Assembly: GCA_029553505.1 (NCBI GenBank)
Contig: JAKPKY010000175.1
Span: forward strand, 1 to 36,530
Reading direction: 5' to 3'
From: Planctomycetota bacterium
Lineage (GTDB): Bacteria > Planctomycetota > Phycisphaerae > SM23-33
DNA: 36,530 nucleotides
In this document: piece by piece, positions 18,285-25,598 of the stretch
Layout of the letters: each line of letters begins with the position of its first letter
Position numbering within the stretch: position 1 is the first letter of the stretch
Notes under the pieces: model-generated
What the model was told of the DNA's origin: nothing
Seen by the model: the letters and a program-made list of their open reading frames with translations, nothing else
The model's database searches: none
Position numbers and translations under genes: made by a program

Positions 18285-19403
18285 TTACGATCCCATCGCG
18301 GCGATGATGGCGTCGGCCATTTCCTGGGTACCGACGGCCGTCGGATCGTTGCGGTCTTCCTTCATGTCGTAGGTGACGCTCTTTCCCGCGGCGATGGTCG
18401 CCGCGACAGCCGTTTCCAGCGCGCGGGCGGCGTCGGTCTCGCCGAGGTAATCGAGCATCAGCATTCCGGACAGGATCAGGGCCGTCGGGTTGACCTTGTT
18501 GAGCCCCTTGTACTTCGGGGCGCTGCCGTGGGTGGCCTCGAAGACGGCGCCCTTGTCGCCGATGTTCGCGCCCGGGGCCACGCCCAGCCCGCCCACCAGT
18601 CCGGCGCACAGGTCCGACAGGATGTCGCCGTAGAGGTTCGGAAGCACGATCACGTCGTACAGTTCGGGCTTCTGGACGAGCTGCATGCACATGTTGTCGA
18701 CGAGGCGCTCCTCGCCCTCGATGTCCGGGTAGTCCTTGGCCACCTGCTCGGCGACGGCTTTGAACAGCCCGTCGGTGAACTTCATGATGTTCGCCTTGTG
18801 GACCCAGGTGACCTTCTTCCGCCCGTGCTTGCGGGCGTACTCGAAGGCGAACCGCACGATCCGCTCGCTGTTCTCCACGCTGATGGGCTTGATGGAGACG
18901 CCGGTGGTGTCCTTGCGGGTCTTGACCTTCTTGTCGGCCGAGAGGCGGTTGACGGTCTCGAGGAGTTCGGCCGTCGCGGGCAGGCCCTTCTCGAACTCGA
19001 CGCCCGCGTAGAGGTCCTCGCAGTTCTCGCGGACGAGGACGAGGTCGATGTTCTCGTAGCGGCTGCGGACGCCGCGGTAGCTCTTGCAGGGGCGCAGGCA
19101 GGCGTACAGGTCGAGCGTCTGTCGGAGCAGGACGTTGACGCTGCGGAAGCCCGTTCCGATGGGCGTGGTGATGGGCGCCTTGAGGGTGGCGTCGGAGTCG
19201 CGGACGGACTGGACGGTCTGCTCGGGCATGGGCGTGCCCGCGGTTTCCATGATGTCCACGCCCGCTTCGCAGACGGTCCACTGGATGCTGCCGGCGCCGC
19301 TCGTGCGTGCCAGCGCGGCGTCCACGCATCGCCGGGCGGCCTCGGCCAGTTCCGGTCCCGTCCCGTCGCCTCGAATCAACGTCACCTTGTGCTGCTTCGC
19401 CAT
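18285..19403 (-). CDS. NAD-type isocitrate/isopropylmalate dehydrogenase family protein (probable isocitrate dehydrogenase)
   Basis: A 372-residue decarboxylating dehydrogenase. The substrate loop [20 protein letters not shown] (87-106) has Ser88 and Asn90, the pattern of isocitrate enzymes rather than isopropylmalate enzymes. [12 protein letters not shown] (125-136) and [20 protein letters not shown] carry the metal-binding acids, and [10 protein letters not shown] begins the cofactor region. The length and sequence resemble the short NAD-dependent (IDH3-like) isocitrate dehydrogenases of the citric acid cycle; homoisocitrate or isopropylmalate activity cannot be excluded. ATG 19403 ([14 protein letters not shown]) is preferred to a start 18 codons upstream, because the glycine-rich strand should be near the N-terminus and GGAAGG precedes it. 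Confidence 0.88.
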   Translation of the reverse strand: MAKQHKVTLIRGDGTGPELAEAARRCVDAALARTSGAGSIQWTVCEAGVDIMETAGTPMPEQTVQSVRDSDATLKAPITTPIGTGFRSVNVLLRQTLDLYACLRPCKSYRGVRSRYENIDLVLVRENCEDLYAGVEFEKGLPATAELLETVNRLSADKKVKTRKDTTGVSIKPISVENSERIVRFAFEYARKHGRKKVTWVHKANIMKFTDGLFKAVAEQVAKDYPDIEGEERLVDNMCMQLVQKPELYDVIVLPNLYGDILSDLCAGLVGGLGVAPGANIGDKGAVFEATHGSAPKYKGLNKVNPTALILSGMLMLDYLGETDAARALETAVAATIAAGKSVTYDMKEDRNDPTAVGTQEMADAIIAAMGS

Positions 19404-19447
19404 GAGGGTATCCTTCCGTGCCTGGGGGCTTGTGGTCAGAACGGGGC

Positions 19448-19476
19448 AGGATAGCACACGGCGCCCCGGGCGTCAA
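19448..19476 (-). promoter_or_regulatory. Promoter for the isocitrate dehydrogenase-like gene
   Basis: On the minus strand TTGACG (19471-19476) and TATCCT (19448-19453) are 17 bases apart. The transcript would start near 19441, about 38 bases before ATG 19403. Confidence 0.6.
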
Positions 19477-19489
19477 TCGCGGCGCCTAC

Positions 19490-19536
19490 CCCTCGCCCTT
19501 CAAGGGAGAGGTCGGCCCGAAGGGCCGGGTGAGGGT
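19490..19536. repeat. CCCTCGCCC...GGGTGAGGG nested palindrome
   Basis: The outer arms CCCTCGCCC (19490-19498) and GGGTGAGGG (19528-19536) enclose two small hairpins: CCCTTCAAGGG (19496-19506) and CGGCCCGAAGGGCCG (19513-19527). This style of dispersed intergenic palindrome is familiar from many high-GC genomes. It lies between two minus-strand genes. Confidence 0.7.
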
Positions 19537-19582
19537 GTTGCCTTCTCTGCCTGGAAGGACCGGGAGCGAGCCAACGGGAGTT

Positions 19583-20560
19583 TCACTTTCCGCCCTTGGC
19601 CTTTTTCAGCATTTCCGCGATTTCCCTGTCGCTGAGTTCCTTGCGGAGCGGCTGGTCCGCCACCTTCGCCACGGCATTGAGGGCCTTGACGATCGATGAG
19701 TAGGGATACATCGCGACTTCCTCGTAGCGGCTGTTCTGGTCGGGAAGGACCATGGGCCTGGACAGGTCCGCATACTTGGCCGAACGATACTGGACGCGGT
19801 TAAGGTAGCTGTCCAGGGACCGATACATCCTCTCGGCGCGCTCCTTGTCCATGGTCCTGGCGGCCACGACGATCCGCATCAGCAGGGTCGAGAACAGCGC
19901 GCTGCCTCGCGATTCCTCCTGTCCGATCATTTGCAGGACCCGGGCGTCGTCGTTGGCGTCTCCGGCGGCCAGCAGGAGGTCGGCGTAGGTGATCGTCAGT
20001 TCGACGACCTCGCGGTTGTAGCGGACCACTTCCTCGTCGCGCGAGGTCTTCTGTCGGCGGGCCTCCTGCGTGCGCGACATCTGGGCGAGCAGTTGCTCCA
20101 GCGGCACGCCCGTGGGGAACTTGTCGGGCAACCGGGCGGCGTTCAGCACCGCGGGGGGGAATTTCGGGAGGGGCTTGAGCTGAAAGCGGGAATTCAGGCG
20201 CCCGACCATCGGAAGCGCCTTGTTGATGACGGCCTTGTCGGCCTTCTTCAGCGGCGCCAGCATCTCGTTGGTGACGAAGACCGCCACCGCCGGATCGCGC
20301 TGCGAACCCAGCAGCGAACCGAGATGCTTGACCGATTCGTCGTCGTAGACCAGGGCCTGGACCTGCTTGATGAGTTCCTTGTCGGGATCGTCGCCCTCGT
20401 AGCGTTTTGCCGCTTCCTCTTCGAGCTTCTTGATGAAGGCCTGGAGTTCGTCCTTCCCGGCCGCTTTTGCCGCCTCGGCGCCGTGGGCGGTCGAGGCCGC
20501 AAGCGTTCCCCATCCCCAAACCGACAAGACCGCCCCCAACACTGCCAAGCGCATGTTCAT
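19583..20560 (-). CDS. Exported protein of unknown function
   Basis: A 325-residue protein starting at ATG 20560 with a signal peptide (MNMRLAVLGAVLSVWGWGTL, cleavage probably after AHGA). A second ATG two codons later is equally possible; longer starts would put a charged tail before the signal peptide. The mature chain is highly charged and mostly helical (DELQAFIKKLEEEAAKRYEG, SRDEEVVRYNREVVELTITYADLL) and resembles helical-repeat proteins, with no catalytic motif seen. I do not recognise a family. It is divergent from the S55 peptidase gene across element A5, and ends with the basic tail EMLKKAKGGK. Confidence 0.72.
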   Translation of the reverse strand: MNMRLAVLGAVLSVWGWGTLAASTAHGAEAAKAAGKDELQAFIKKLEEEAAKRYEGDDPDKELIKQVQALVYDDESVKHLGSLLGSQRDPAVAVFVTNEMLAPLKKADKAVINKALPMVGRLNSRFQLKPLPKFPPAVLNAARLPDKFPTGVPLEQLLAQMSRTQEARRQKTSRDEEVVRYNREVVELTITYADLLLAAGDANDDARVLQMIGQEESRGSALFSTLLMRIVVAARTMDKERAERMYRSLDSYLNRVQYRSAKYADLSRPMVLPDQNSRYEEVAMYPYSSIVKALNAVAKVADQPLRKELSDREIAEMLKKAKGGK

Positions 20561-20871
20561 TCCCGGTTCTCCCGAATTCACGACCCGGCGCGGAACGCCA
20601 CGCCTTCCATTGGGAATCTTAGCAGATCGCCCCTTCGCCCGCGAGACCTTTTGATACAAGAAGGGACTAGGGACCGGGAGCTCGGGACCAGGAAAGACAG
20701 GAACCTGGAACCGGGAACCCGGCCCGCGCGGAGGCCTTCCTCCCGGGTTCCTGGTTCCGGGTTCCTTCTCTGGTCCGCACGTGATTTTGCTTGTGGCACG
20801 CGGGGGCGGATTTTAGCATGGGTTCCCGCCGGCCCGTGGCCGGTTTACGCACTCACGCCAGGAGGCATCCA
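20561..20871. other. Divergent intergenic region with element A5
   Basis: This 311-base gap separates two divergent genes. It holds element A5 (20660-20769), a weak promoter-like pair upstream of the S55 gene (TTGCTT 20787-20792 with TTTTAG 20811-20816) and the perfect AGGAGG (20860-20865) of the downstream gene. I see no other structure. Confidence 0.6.
20660..20769 (-). repeat. GGAACC palindromic element (A5), minus orientation
   Basis: The left arm (20662-20721) has GGGACTAGGGACCGGGAG, GGGACCAGGAAAGACAGG and GGAACCTGGAACCGGGAACC. The core, read on the minus strand, is GGAGGAAGGCCTCCGCGCGG (20720-20743). The right arm has GGGTTCCTGGTTCCGGGTTCC. It lies between two divergent genes, so termination cannot be its main role here. 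Confidence 0.8.
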
Positions 20872-22833
20872 GTGTCCGCCAAGACCTATCGAACCGTCGC
20901 CGGGAGCATCCTGCTGGCGTGGTTGCTGGCTGCGGGAACATCCGTCGCGGCCGGACCCGCCGGCGCGCCGTCCGGCGACGACCGCATCCAGGCCGCCCGC
21001 CAATACGTCGAGAAGTCCGCCCGCTACCTCCACCACTCCCGCCTGCGGCGCGGGATGAAGGGCTACGGCCTGACCGTCCTGAGCGGACAGAAGATCGTCC
21101 GGTTCGACGTGGAGATTGTCTCGGTGATGACCCGCTGGGGCCCCCACCAGGACGTGATCCTGGCGAACCTGTCGGGCCTGGGCCTGGAGAAGACGGGCGT
21201 GATCCAGGGCATGAGCGGATCGCCGTGCTTCGTGACGGACCCGGCCGACGGGAAAGACAAGCTCATCGGCGCGGTGGCGTACGGGTGGTTGTTCCAATCG
21301 ACGCCGCTGTGCGGCATCCAGCCGATCACGCAGATGATCGCAGCCTCGGGGATCGTTGGCGCGGCCGAAAAGGGCGCCACGACGGCGCCGGCGAGCCAGC
21401 CGGCCTCCAGCGCAGCCGGCATTTCGCCCCCGCAGGCGTATCTGCACACGATGCTGGACCCGCGCAAGGGCGATTTCGCCGCGTTCGCCCTTCCGAAACG
21501 CCCCGCCGACGACGATTCCGACCGCGCCAGCCGCCTCGTGCCCCTGACCAGCCCGCTGATGATCTCCGGCGCGGGACGGAACACCGTGGCGCGGGCGGCG
21601 AAACTCTTCGCGCCGCTGGGCCTGGCGGCCGTCCAGGCCGGAGGCGCCGGCGCGCCAGAGGACGCCCAGGGCGCAAAGCTCCAGCCGGGCGCCCCGCTGG
21701 CCGTCGCCCTCGTCAGCGGAGATGCCGACATCTCCGCCGTCGGAACCGTCACCGACGTCGTCGGAGACCGCGTCCTGGGGTTCGGACACTCCCTGTTCTC
21801 CGACGGAAAAGTCCAGTTCTCGATGGCCCCGGCTTACGTCCACGCCGTCGTCGCCAGCAGCTACAGCAGCTTCAAACTCGCCAGTCCTTTCGAGCCGACG
21901 GGCCTGCTCGATCGCGACGAGGTCGCCGGCGTCTCCGGCGCGCTGGGGGCCAAGGCCCCCGCCGTGCCCATGACCGTGGAGGTCCGCTGGCCGCAGACCG
22001 GGCACCGGCAGACGTACCGCTTCCGCCTGGTCGTCGACCGCTGGATCACGGCCGTGCTGTCCAACCTGTTGCTGTACGACGCCGCCTGGGGATGGCGCAA
22101 CCCGCCCGAACTGCACACCGTCCGCCACGAGGTGCGGATCGACTTCGGTCCGCTGGGCGAGTACCGCGCGCGGAACGTCGGGTGCAACATCGGGGTGGCG
22201 CACGCCGCCTCCGACGTCTCGCGCCCGCTGACGGCGCTGCTGAACAACCCGTTCGATGCGCCCGTCGTGCCCCGGGCCATCGAGGTCCGCATGGAGATCA
22301 CCGAGCAGACCCGCACCGCCGACGTGCTGGAGCTGGCGCTGGACGGCGCGACCTACAAGCCCGGCGACACCGTCACGGGGCGCCTGACCGTCCAGCCGTT
22401 CCGCCAGGCGCGGCGCGAGCTGCCGGTGAAGTTCGCGCTGCCGCGCGACCTGCCCGACGGCGCGTACGAGTTGACCGCCTGCGACGCTTACACGGCTGCC
22501 ATGGCCGAGAGGAACGAGATGCCCCACCTCTTCGAGCCGCGTTCGACGGCCGAAATGTTCGCCGCCCTCCAGCGCGTCGTCCGACCGGACGCGGCGAAAC
22601 TCCATCTCCGACTGCCCGTCCGCGCCGGCGAGTTGGCCGTCGGCACGCGAGAGATGAGCGACCTGCCGCCCAGCAAGGCGGCCATCCTCCGACAGTCCCA
22701 GCCGCTGGATTTGTTCCGATTCACGCGCAGCGCGGTGCGGACCGCCGACTGCGAGTACGTGCTGAACGGCTCGGCCGCCGCGAAATTCACCGTCCAGGCC
22801 GAACCCAGGGAAACCCGACTCAACGCCCAGTAA
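20872..22833 (+). CDS. Exported S55 (SpoIVB-like) serine peptidase domain protein
   Basis: A 653-residue exported protein. The GTG start at 20872 has a perfect AGGAGG six bases upstream and begins a signal peptide (SILLAWLLAAGTSVAAG); longer starts would lack one. Residues 62-140 (MKGYGLTVLSG, VRFDVEIVSVM, GVIQGMSGSPCF, LIGAVAYGW) match the serine-containing half of the SpoIVB S55 domain, with GMSGSP at 113-118. Residues 276-340 (APLAVALVSGD, GTVTDVVGDRVLGFGHSL, SSFKLASP) match the histidine-containing half, FGH at 304-306. In SpoIVB the histidine half comes first, so the order looks swapped. The C-terminal 350 residues are beta-rich. A propeller gene follows 12 bases later, so both act together outside the cytoplasm. 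Confidence 0.85.
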   Translation: MSAKTYRTVAGSILLAWLLAAGTSVAAGPAGAPSGDDRIQAARQYVEKSARYLHHSRLRRGMKGYGLTVLSGQKIVRFDVEIVSVMTRWGPHQDVILANLSGLGLEKTGVIQGMSGSPCFVTDPADGKDKLIGAVAYGWLFQSTPLCGIQPITQMIAASGIVGAAEKGATTAPASQPASSAAGISPPQAYLHTMLDPRKGDFAAFALPKRPADDDSDRASRLVPLTSPLMISGAGRNTVARAAKLFAPLGLAAVQAGGAGAPEDAQGAKLQPGAPLAVALVSGDADISAVGTVTDVVGDRVLGFGHSLFSDGKVQFSMAPAYVHAVVASSYSSFKLASPFEPTGLLDRDEVAGVSGALGAKAPAVPMTVEVRWPQTGHRQTYRFRLVVDRWITAVLSNLLLYDAAWGWRNPPELHTVRHEVRIDFGPLGEYRARNVGCNIGVAHAASDVSRPLTALLNNPFDAPVVPRAIEVRMEITEQTRTADVLELALDGATYKPGDTVTGRLTVQPFRQARRELPVKFALPRDLPDGAYELTACDAYTAAMAERNEMPHLFEPRSTAEMFAALQRVVRPDAAKLHLRLPVRAGELAVGTREMSDLPPSKAAILRQSQPLDLFRFTRSAVRTADCEYVLNGSAAAKFTVQAEPRETRLNAQ

Positions 22834-22845
22834 GGAAGCCCCCCG

Positions 22846-25182
22846 ATGACATCCTGGACATGCACGCTGATCCTCGCCCTGTGCGGCGCGCCGCTGACGG
22901 TCCAGCCGGGCACGTGGACGCACAAGACCGAGGCGGACTTCGCCGCCGGCACGTTCGACGCGACGGCCGTCAGCTCCCTCGGCGAGCTCCAGCTCGCGCG
23001 GAAGACGCAGGTGCTGGTCGCGTCGGAGGCGGCGCCGGCCGTCGTCTGGGCCTTGGCGACGCGGGGCGACGAGGTCTACCTCGCCGGAGGGGCAGACCGC
23101 TGCGTCTACCGGCTAGCCGACGGGAAGTGCGCCAAGCTGGCCGAACTGCCCGCCGCGATGGTCTGCTGCCTGCTGGCCGACGGCGAAGGCGTGCTGGCGG
23201 GCGCGGGCGGGGACCAGGCGGCCGTCTTCCGCGTCAGCCCCGCCGGGCAGGTCAAACCGCTCTGGGCCGACAAGTCCGCCCGCTACGTCTGGGCGCTGGC
23301 GCCCGCGCCCGACGGCGGGGTTTACGCCGCCACCGGCGCCGCGGCCAAGGTGATCGTCCTCGACGCCCAGGGCCGCCCCGCCACGCTCTACGAAGCCCCT
23401 GAAACGCTCGCGAAGAACTTCCTGTGCCTCGCCGCCGACGGCGGAAAACTCTACGCCGGAACGGACAGCGGCGGGCTGGTGTTCGAGATCGACCCCGCCG
23501 CGCGGGCCGGGCGGGTGATCCTCGACGCGGAGGAAGAGGAAATCTCAGCCGTCGTGCCCGATGGCGCGGGCGGGCTGTTCGTCGCCACCGCCGACGCGTC
23601 CAAAGCCGGACCCGACGGCGCGCCGGCGGCGCCGCGCGGCGATTCGTCGGGCAAGGCCGTCGACGCGCCCGCGCCGCCGACCGCCCCGCGCCCCGCCGAT
23701 GATGCGGACAATGCCGACGCCCCCGCCACGCGCCCCGCGGAACCGCGCGGAGACAAGCCCCCGCCGGCATCCGCCCCCGCGCCGAAGGGCGCCGCCACCG
23801 CGCCGAGCAAGGACACGCCCCCGCGCGAGCCGGCCTCCGCGCCGGCAGCAGCGCTCGCCGCCCGCGCCATCGCGCCGGCGGGCAAACTCGCCGAACCCGC
23901 CAGCAAGCCCCGCGCGCCCGCGGCCCGCCGCGCCGCGCCCCGCGCCCGGCCGCCCGCCGCGGCGGCAGAGGAAACCGGAAACGCCGTCTACCACATCCTG
24001 CCCGGCGGACTGGTGCAGACGATCTTCCGCAGACCCGTGCTGATTCTGGCGATGATCCGACAGGACGGCAGGCTGATCCTCGGCACCGGAAACGGCGGCG
24101 AAATCCACTCCGTCTCGACCGACGGCGACGAGATCGTCCGACTCGCCGACACCGACGCCAAGCAGGTGACCGCCCTGGCGATCCGCGGGCGCGACGTGCT
24201 GTTCGCCACCGCCAACAAGGGCTCGCTGGCGGGCCTGTCGAGCGCCCGCGCCCCGGCAGGAACGTTCACCTCCGCCGCTCTGGACGCGGCGCAGATCGCC
24301 CGGTGGGGCACGGTGCGCGTCGAGGCCGCCACGCCCGCCGGCGCGAAACTCCTGCTGTCCACCCGCAGCGGAAACGTGTCCGACCCCGACGACAAGACCT
24401 GGAGCGCCTGGTCCAAGGACCAGCCCGTCACCGGCGCGTTCGCGCCCGTGGCGAGCCCGCCCGCGCGGTTCCTCCAGTACCGCCTGACGCTCGCCGCCGC
24501 GGGCGACGCCGCGCCGGCCGTCCGAGAGGTGGAGATCGTCTACCAGGTGGGCAACCTTCCGCCGGCCGTCACAGCCGTCAAGGTCACGCCCAACGCGCAG
24601 GGCGCCTCGCGCGAGCAGAACACCGGCGGGCCGCTGGCGTATCGCCACGTCGAGATCACCGCCGCCGACCCCAACAACGACCCGCTGACGTTCGACATCG
24701 CCTTCCGCGAGGCCGGCGGCGAAACGTGGGTGACCATCGCCGAGAAGCACAAGGAGCCCAAGTTCGTGTGGGACACCCGCACCGTCGGCGACGGAAAGTA
24801 CGAGCTGCGCGTCACCGCGTCGGACGCGAGCGCCAACCCGCCCGGCTCGCAACGGACCGGCGCGCGGGTCTCGGAGATCGTCGTGGCCGACAACACCGCG
24901 CCGGTCGTCCGCGAGCTGCTGGCCAAGCCCGACGGCAGGACGATCCGCCTGACGGGCCAGGCCGCCGACGCGCTCAGCCGCATCGCGACCCTCGCCTACT
25001 GCGTCGACAGCCAGGACGACTGGACGCCCGTCGCGCCAGCCGACGGAATCTGCGACTCGCCGAAGGAGGCGTTCGCGGCCGAGATCGCCGACCTCAAGCC
25101 CGGCGCGCACCGCATCGCCGTGCGCGTCACCGACGCGCTGGGCAACGTCGGGTATGCCTCGGTGAACGTGACGGTCAAGTAG
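22846..25182 (+). CDS. Secreted beta-propeller protein with Ala/Pro-rich insert and C-terminal Ig-like domains
   Basis: A 778-residue protein with a short signal peptide (MTSWTCTLILALCGAPLTV). Residues 40-245 form propeller blades (VVWALATRGDEVYLAGG, VWALAPAPDGGVYAATG, FLCLAADGGKLYAGTDSGG). Residues about 248-375 are almost only Ala, Pro, Arg, Asp and Lys and must be disordered. The propeller resumes at 377 (NAVYHILPGGLVQTIF) to about 460, then comes a beta-sandwich and two Ig-like segments (DPNNDPLTFDIAFREAGGE, KYELRVTASDASANPPGS, HRIAVRVTDALGNVGYASV). AAGGAA of the ribosome binding site overlaps the stop of the S55 peptidase gene, so the two are coupled. It probably presents or senses a ligand for the peptidase; that is inference. 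Confidence 0.8.
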   Translation: MTSWTCTLILALCGAPLTVQPGTWTHKTEADFAAGTFDATAVSSLGELQLARKTQVLVASEAAPAVVWALATRGDEVYLAGGADRCVYRLADGKCAKLAELPAAMVCCLLADGEGVLAGAGGDQAAVFRVSPAGQVKPLWADKSARYVWALAPAPDGGVYAATGAAAKVIVLDAQGRPATLYEAPETLAKNFLCLAADGGKLYAGTDSGGLVFEIDPAARAGRVILDAEEEEISAVVPDGAGGLFVATADASKAGPDGAPAAPRGDSSGKAVDAPAPPTAPRPADDADNADAPATRPAEPRGDKPPPASAPAPKGAATAPSKDTPPREPASAPAAALAARAIAPAGKLAEPASKPRAPAARRAAPRARPPAAAAEETGNAVYHILPGGLVQTIFRRPVLILAMIRQDGRLILGTGNGGEIHSVSTDGDEIVRLADTDAKQVTALAIRGRDVLFATANKGSLAGLSSARAPAGTFTSAALDAAQIARWGTVRVEAATPAGAKLLLSTRSGNVSDPDDKTWSAWSKDQPVTGAFAPVASPPARFLQYRLTLAAAGDAAPAVREVEIVYQVGNLPPAVTAVKVTPNAQGASREQNTGGPLAYRHVEITAADPNNDPLTFDIAFREAGGETWVTIAEKHKEPKFVWDTRTVGDGKYELRVTASDASANPPGSQRTGARVSEIVVADNTAPVVRELLAKPDGRTIRLTGQAADALSRIATLAYCVDSQDDWTPVAPADGICDSPKEAFAAEIADLKPGAHRIAVRVTDALGNVGYASVNVTVK

Positions 25183-25206
25183 CCCGCGCGACCTCCCCGG
25201 CCGGAC

Positions 25207-25313
25207 CGCGAAAATAAGGTGATTCCCCTACAAAAATAGGGCGCGAAAATGCCCGGAAATAGGCGCGATTTTCGCGCGAAAAGGTCGAAATGCGCCCTCT
25301 TACTCGCGAAAAT
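25207..25313. repeat. Five CGCGAAAA sites at about 30-35-base spacing
   Basis: CGCGAAAAT occurs at 25207-25215, 25242-25250 and 25305-25313, inverted at 25268-25276, and CGCGAAAAG at 25275-25283. The inverted and direct copies at 25268-25283 overlap to form a palindrome. Single copies also lie just upstream of the aroDE -10 (28866-28874) and the argG -35 (31736-31743). Confidence 0.55.
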
Positions 25314-25356
25314 GGACGAATAACCCCCCCCTCAGCGAGGCGTTTCGGGGTGCGAC

Positions 25357-25400
25357 GAGTGCAAAGTGGCGCGTGGGGAGTGGAGAACTGAGAGTGACGA
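25357..25400. repeat. AGTGGAGAGTG-type repeat
   Basis: GAGTGCAAAGTGGCGCGTGG, GGAGTGGAGAACTG and AGAGTGACGA are degenerate repeats of one word. The same words, reversed, stand at 34612-34649 (CACTCTCCACTCTGCACTCG), so this is a second copy of a dispersed arm. Confidence 0.55.
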
Positions 25401-25598
25401 GTTCCGGCGCGCCGACCGACCCGCGCGCGTGGCCGACCGGCGGCCGCACCCCCTAAAACCGCCGGACCGGAGACCGAATTCCACCCCCCGCCGACCGTGC
25501 GACGAACCTGCCACATTCAAAACTAATTATAAAACACCTCTCCCGATCCAGTCGTCATTTCCAGGCAATATGGTTTATACGCATATACATGTGTTATT

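Larger units (their letters stand above)
25183..25598. other. Convergent intergenic region with CGCGAAAA cluster and AT-rich end
   Basis: This 416-base gap separates the convergent propeller and lipoprotein genes. It holds five CGCGAAAA sites (25207-25313), a small CCCTA/TAGGG hairpin (25227-25242), an AGTGGAGAGTG-type repeat (25357-25400) and an AT-rich end (about 25515-25600, with ATAT and TTTATAC stretches) that stands out from the GC-rich surroundings. I see no open reading frame that looks real and no clear terminator. Confidence 0.6.

Noticed and set aside
11673-20769. GGAACC word arrays as a CRISPR array
   Set aside because: Units are short, degenerate and palindromic with no unique spacers and no cas genes.
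20919-23402. Long plus-strand frame overlapping the S55 and propeller genes
   Set aside because: Composition is dominated by Arg and Pro, as in off-frame reading of GC-rich genes; the other frame has signal peptide, ribosome binding site and S55 motifs.
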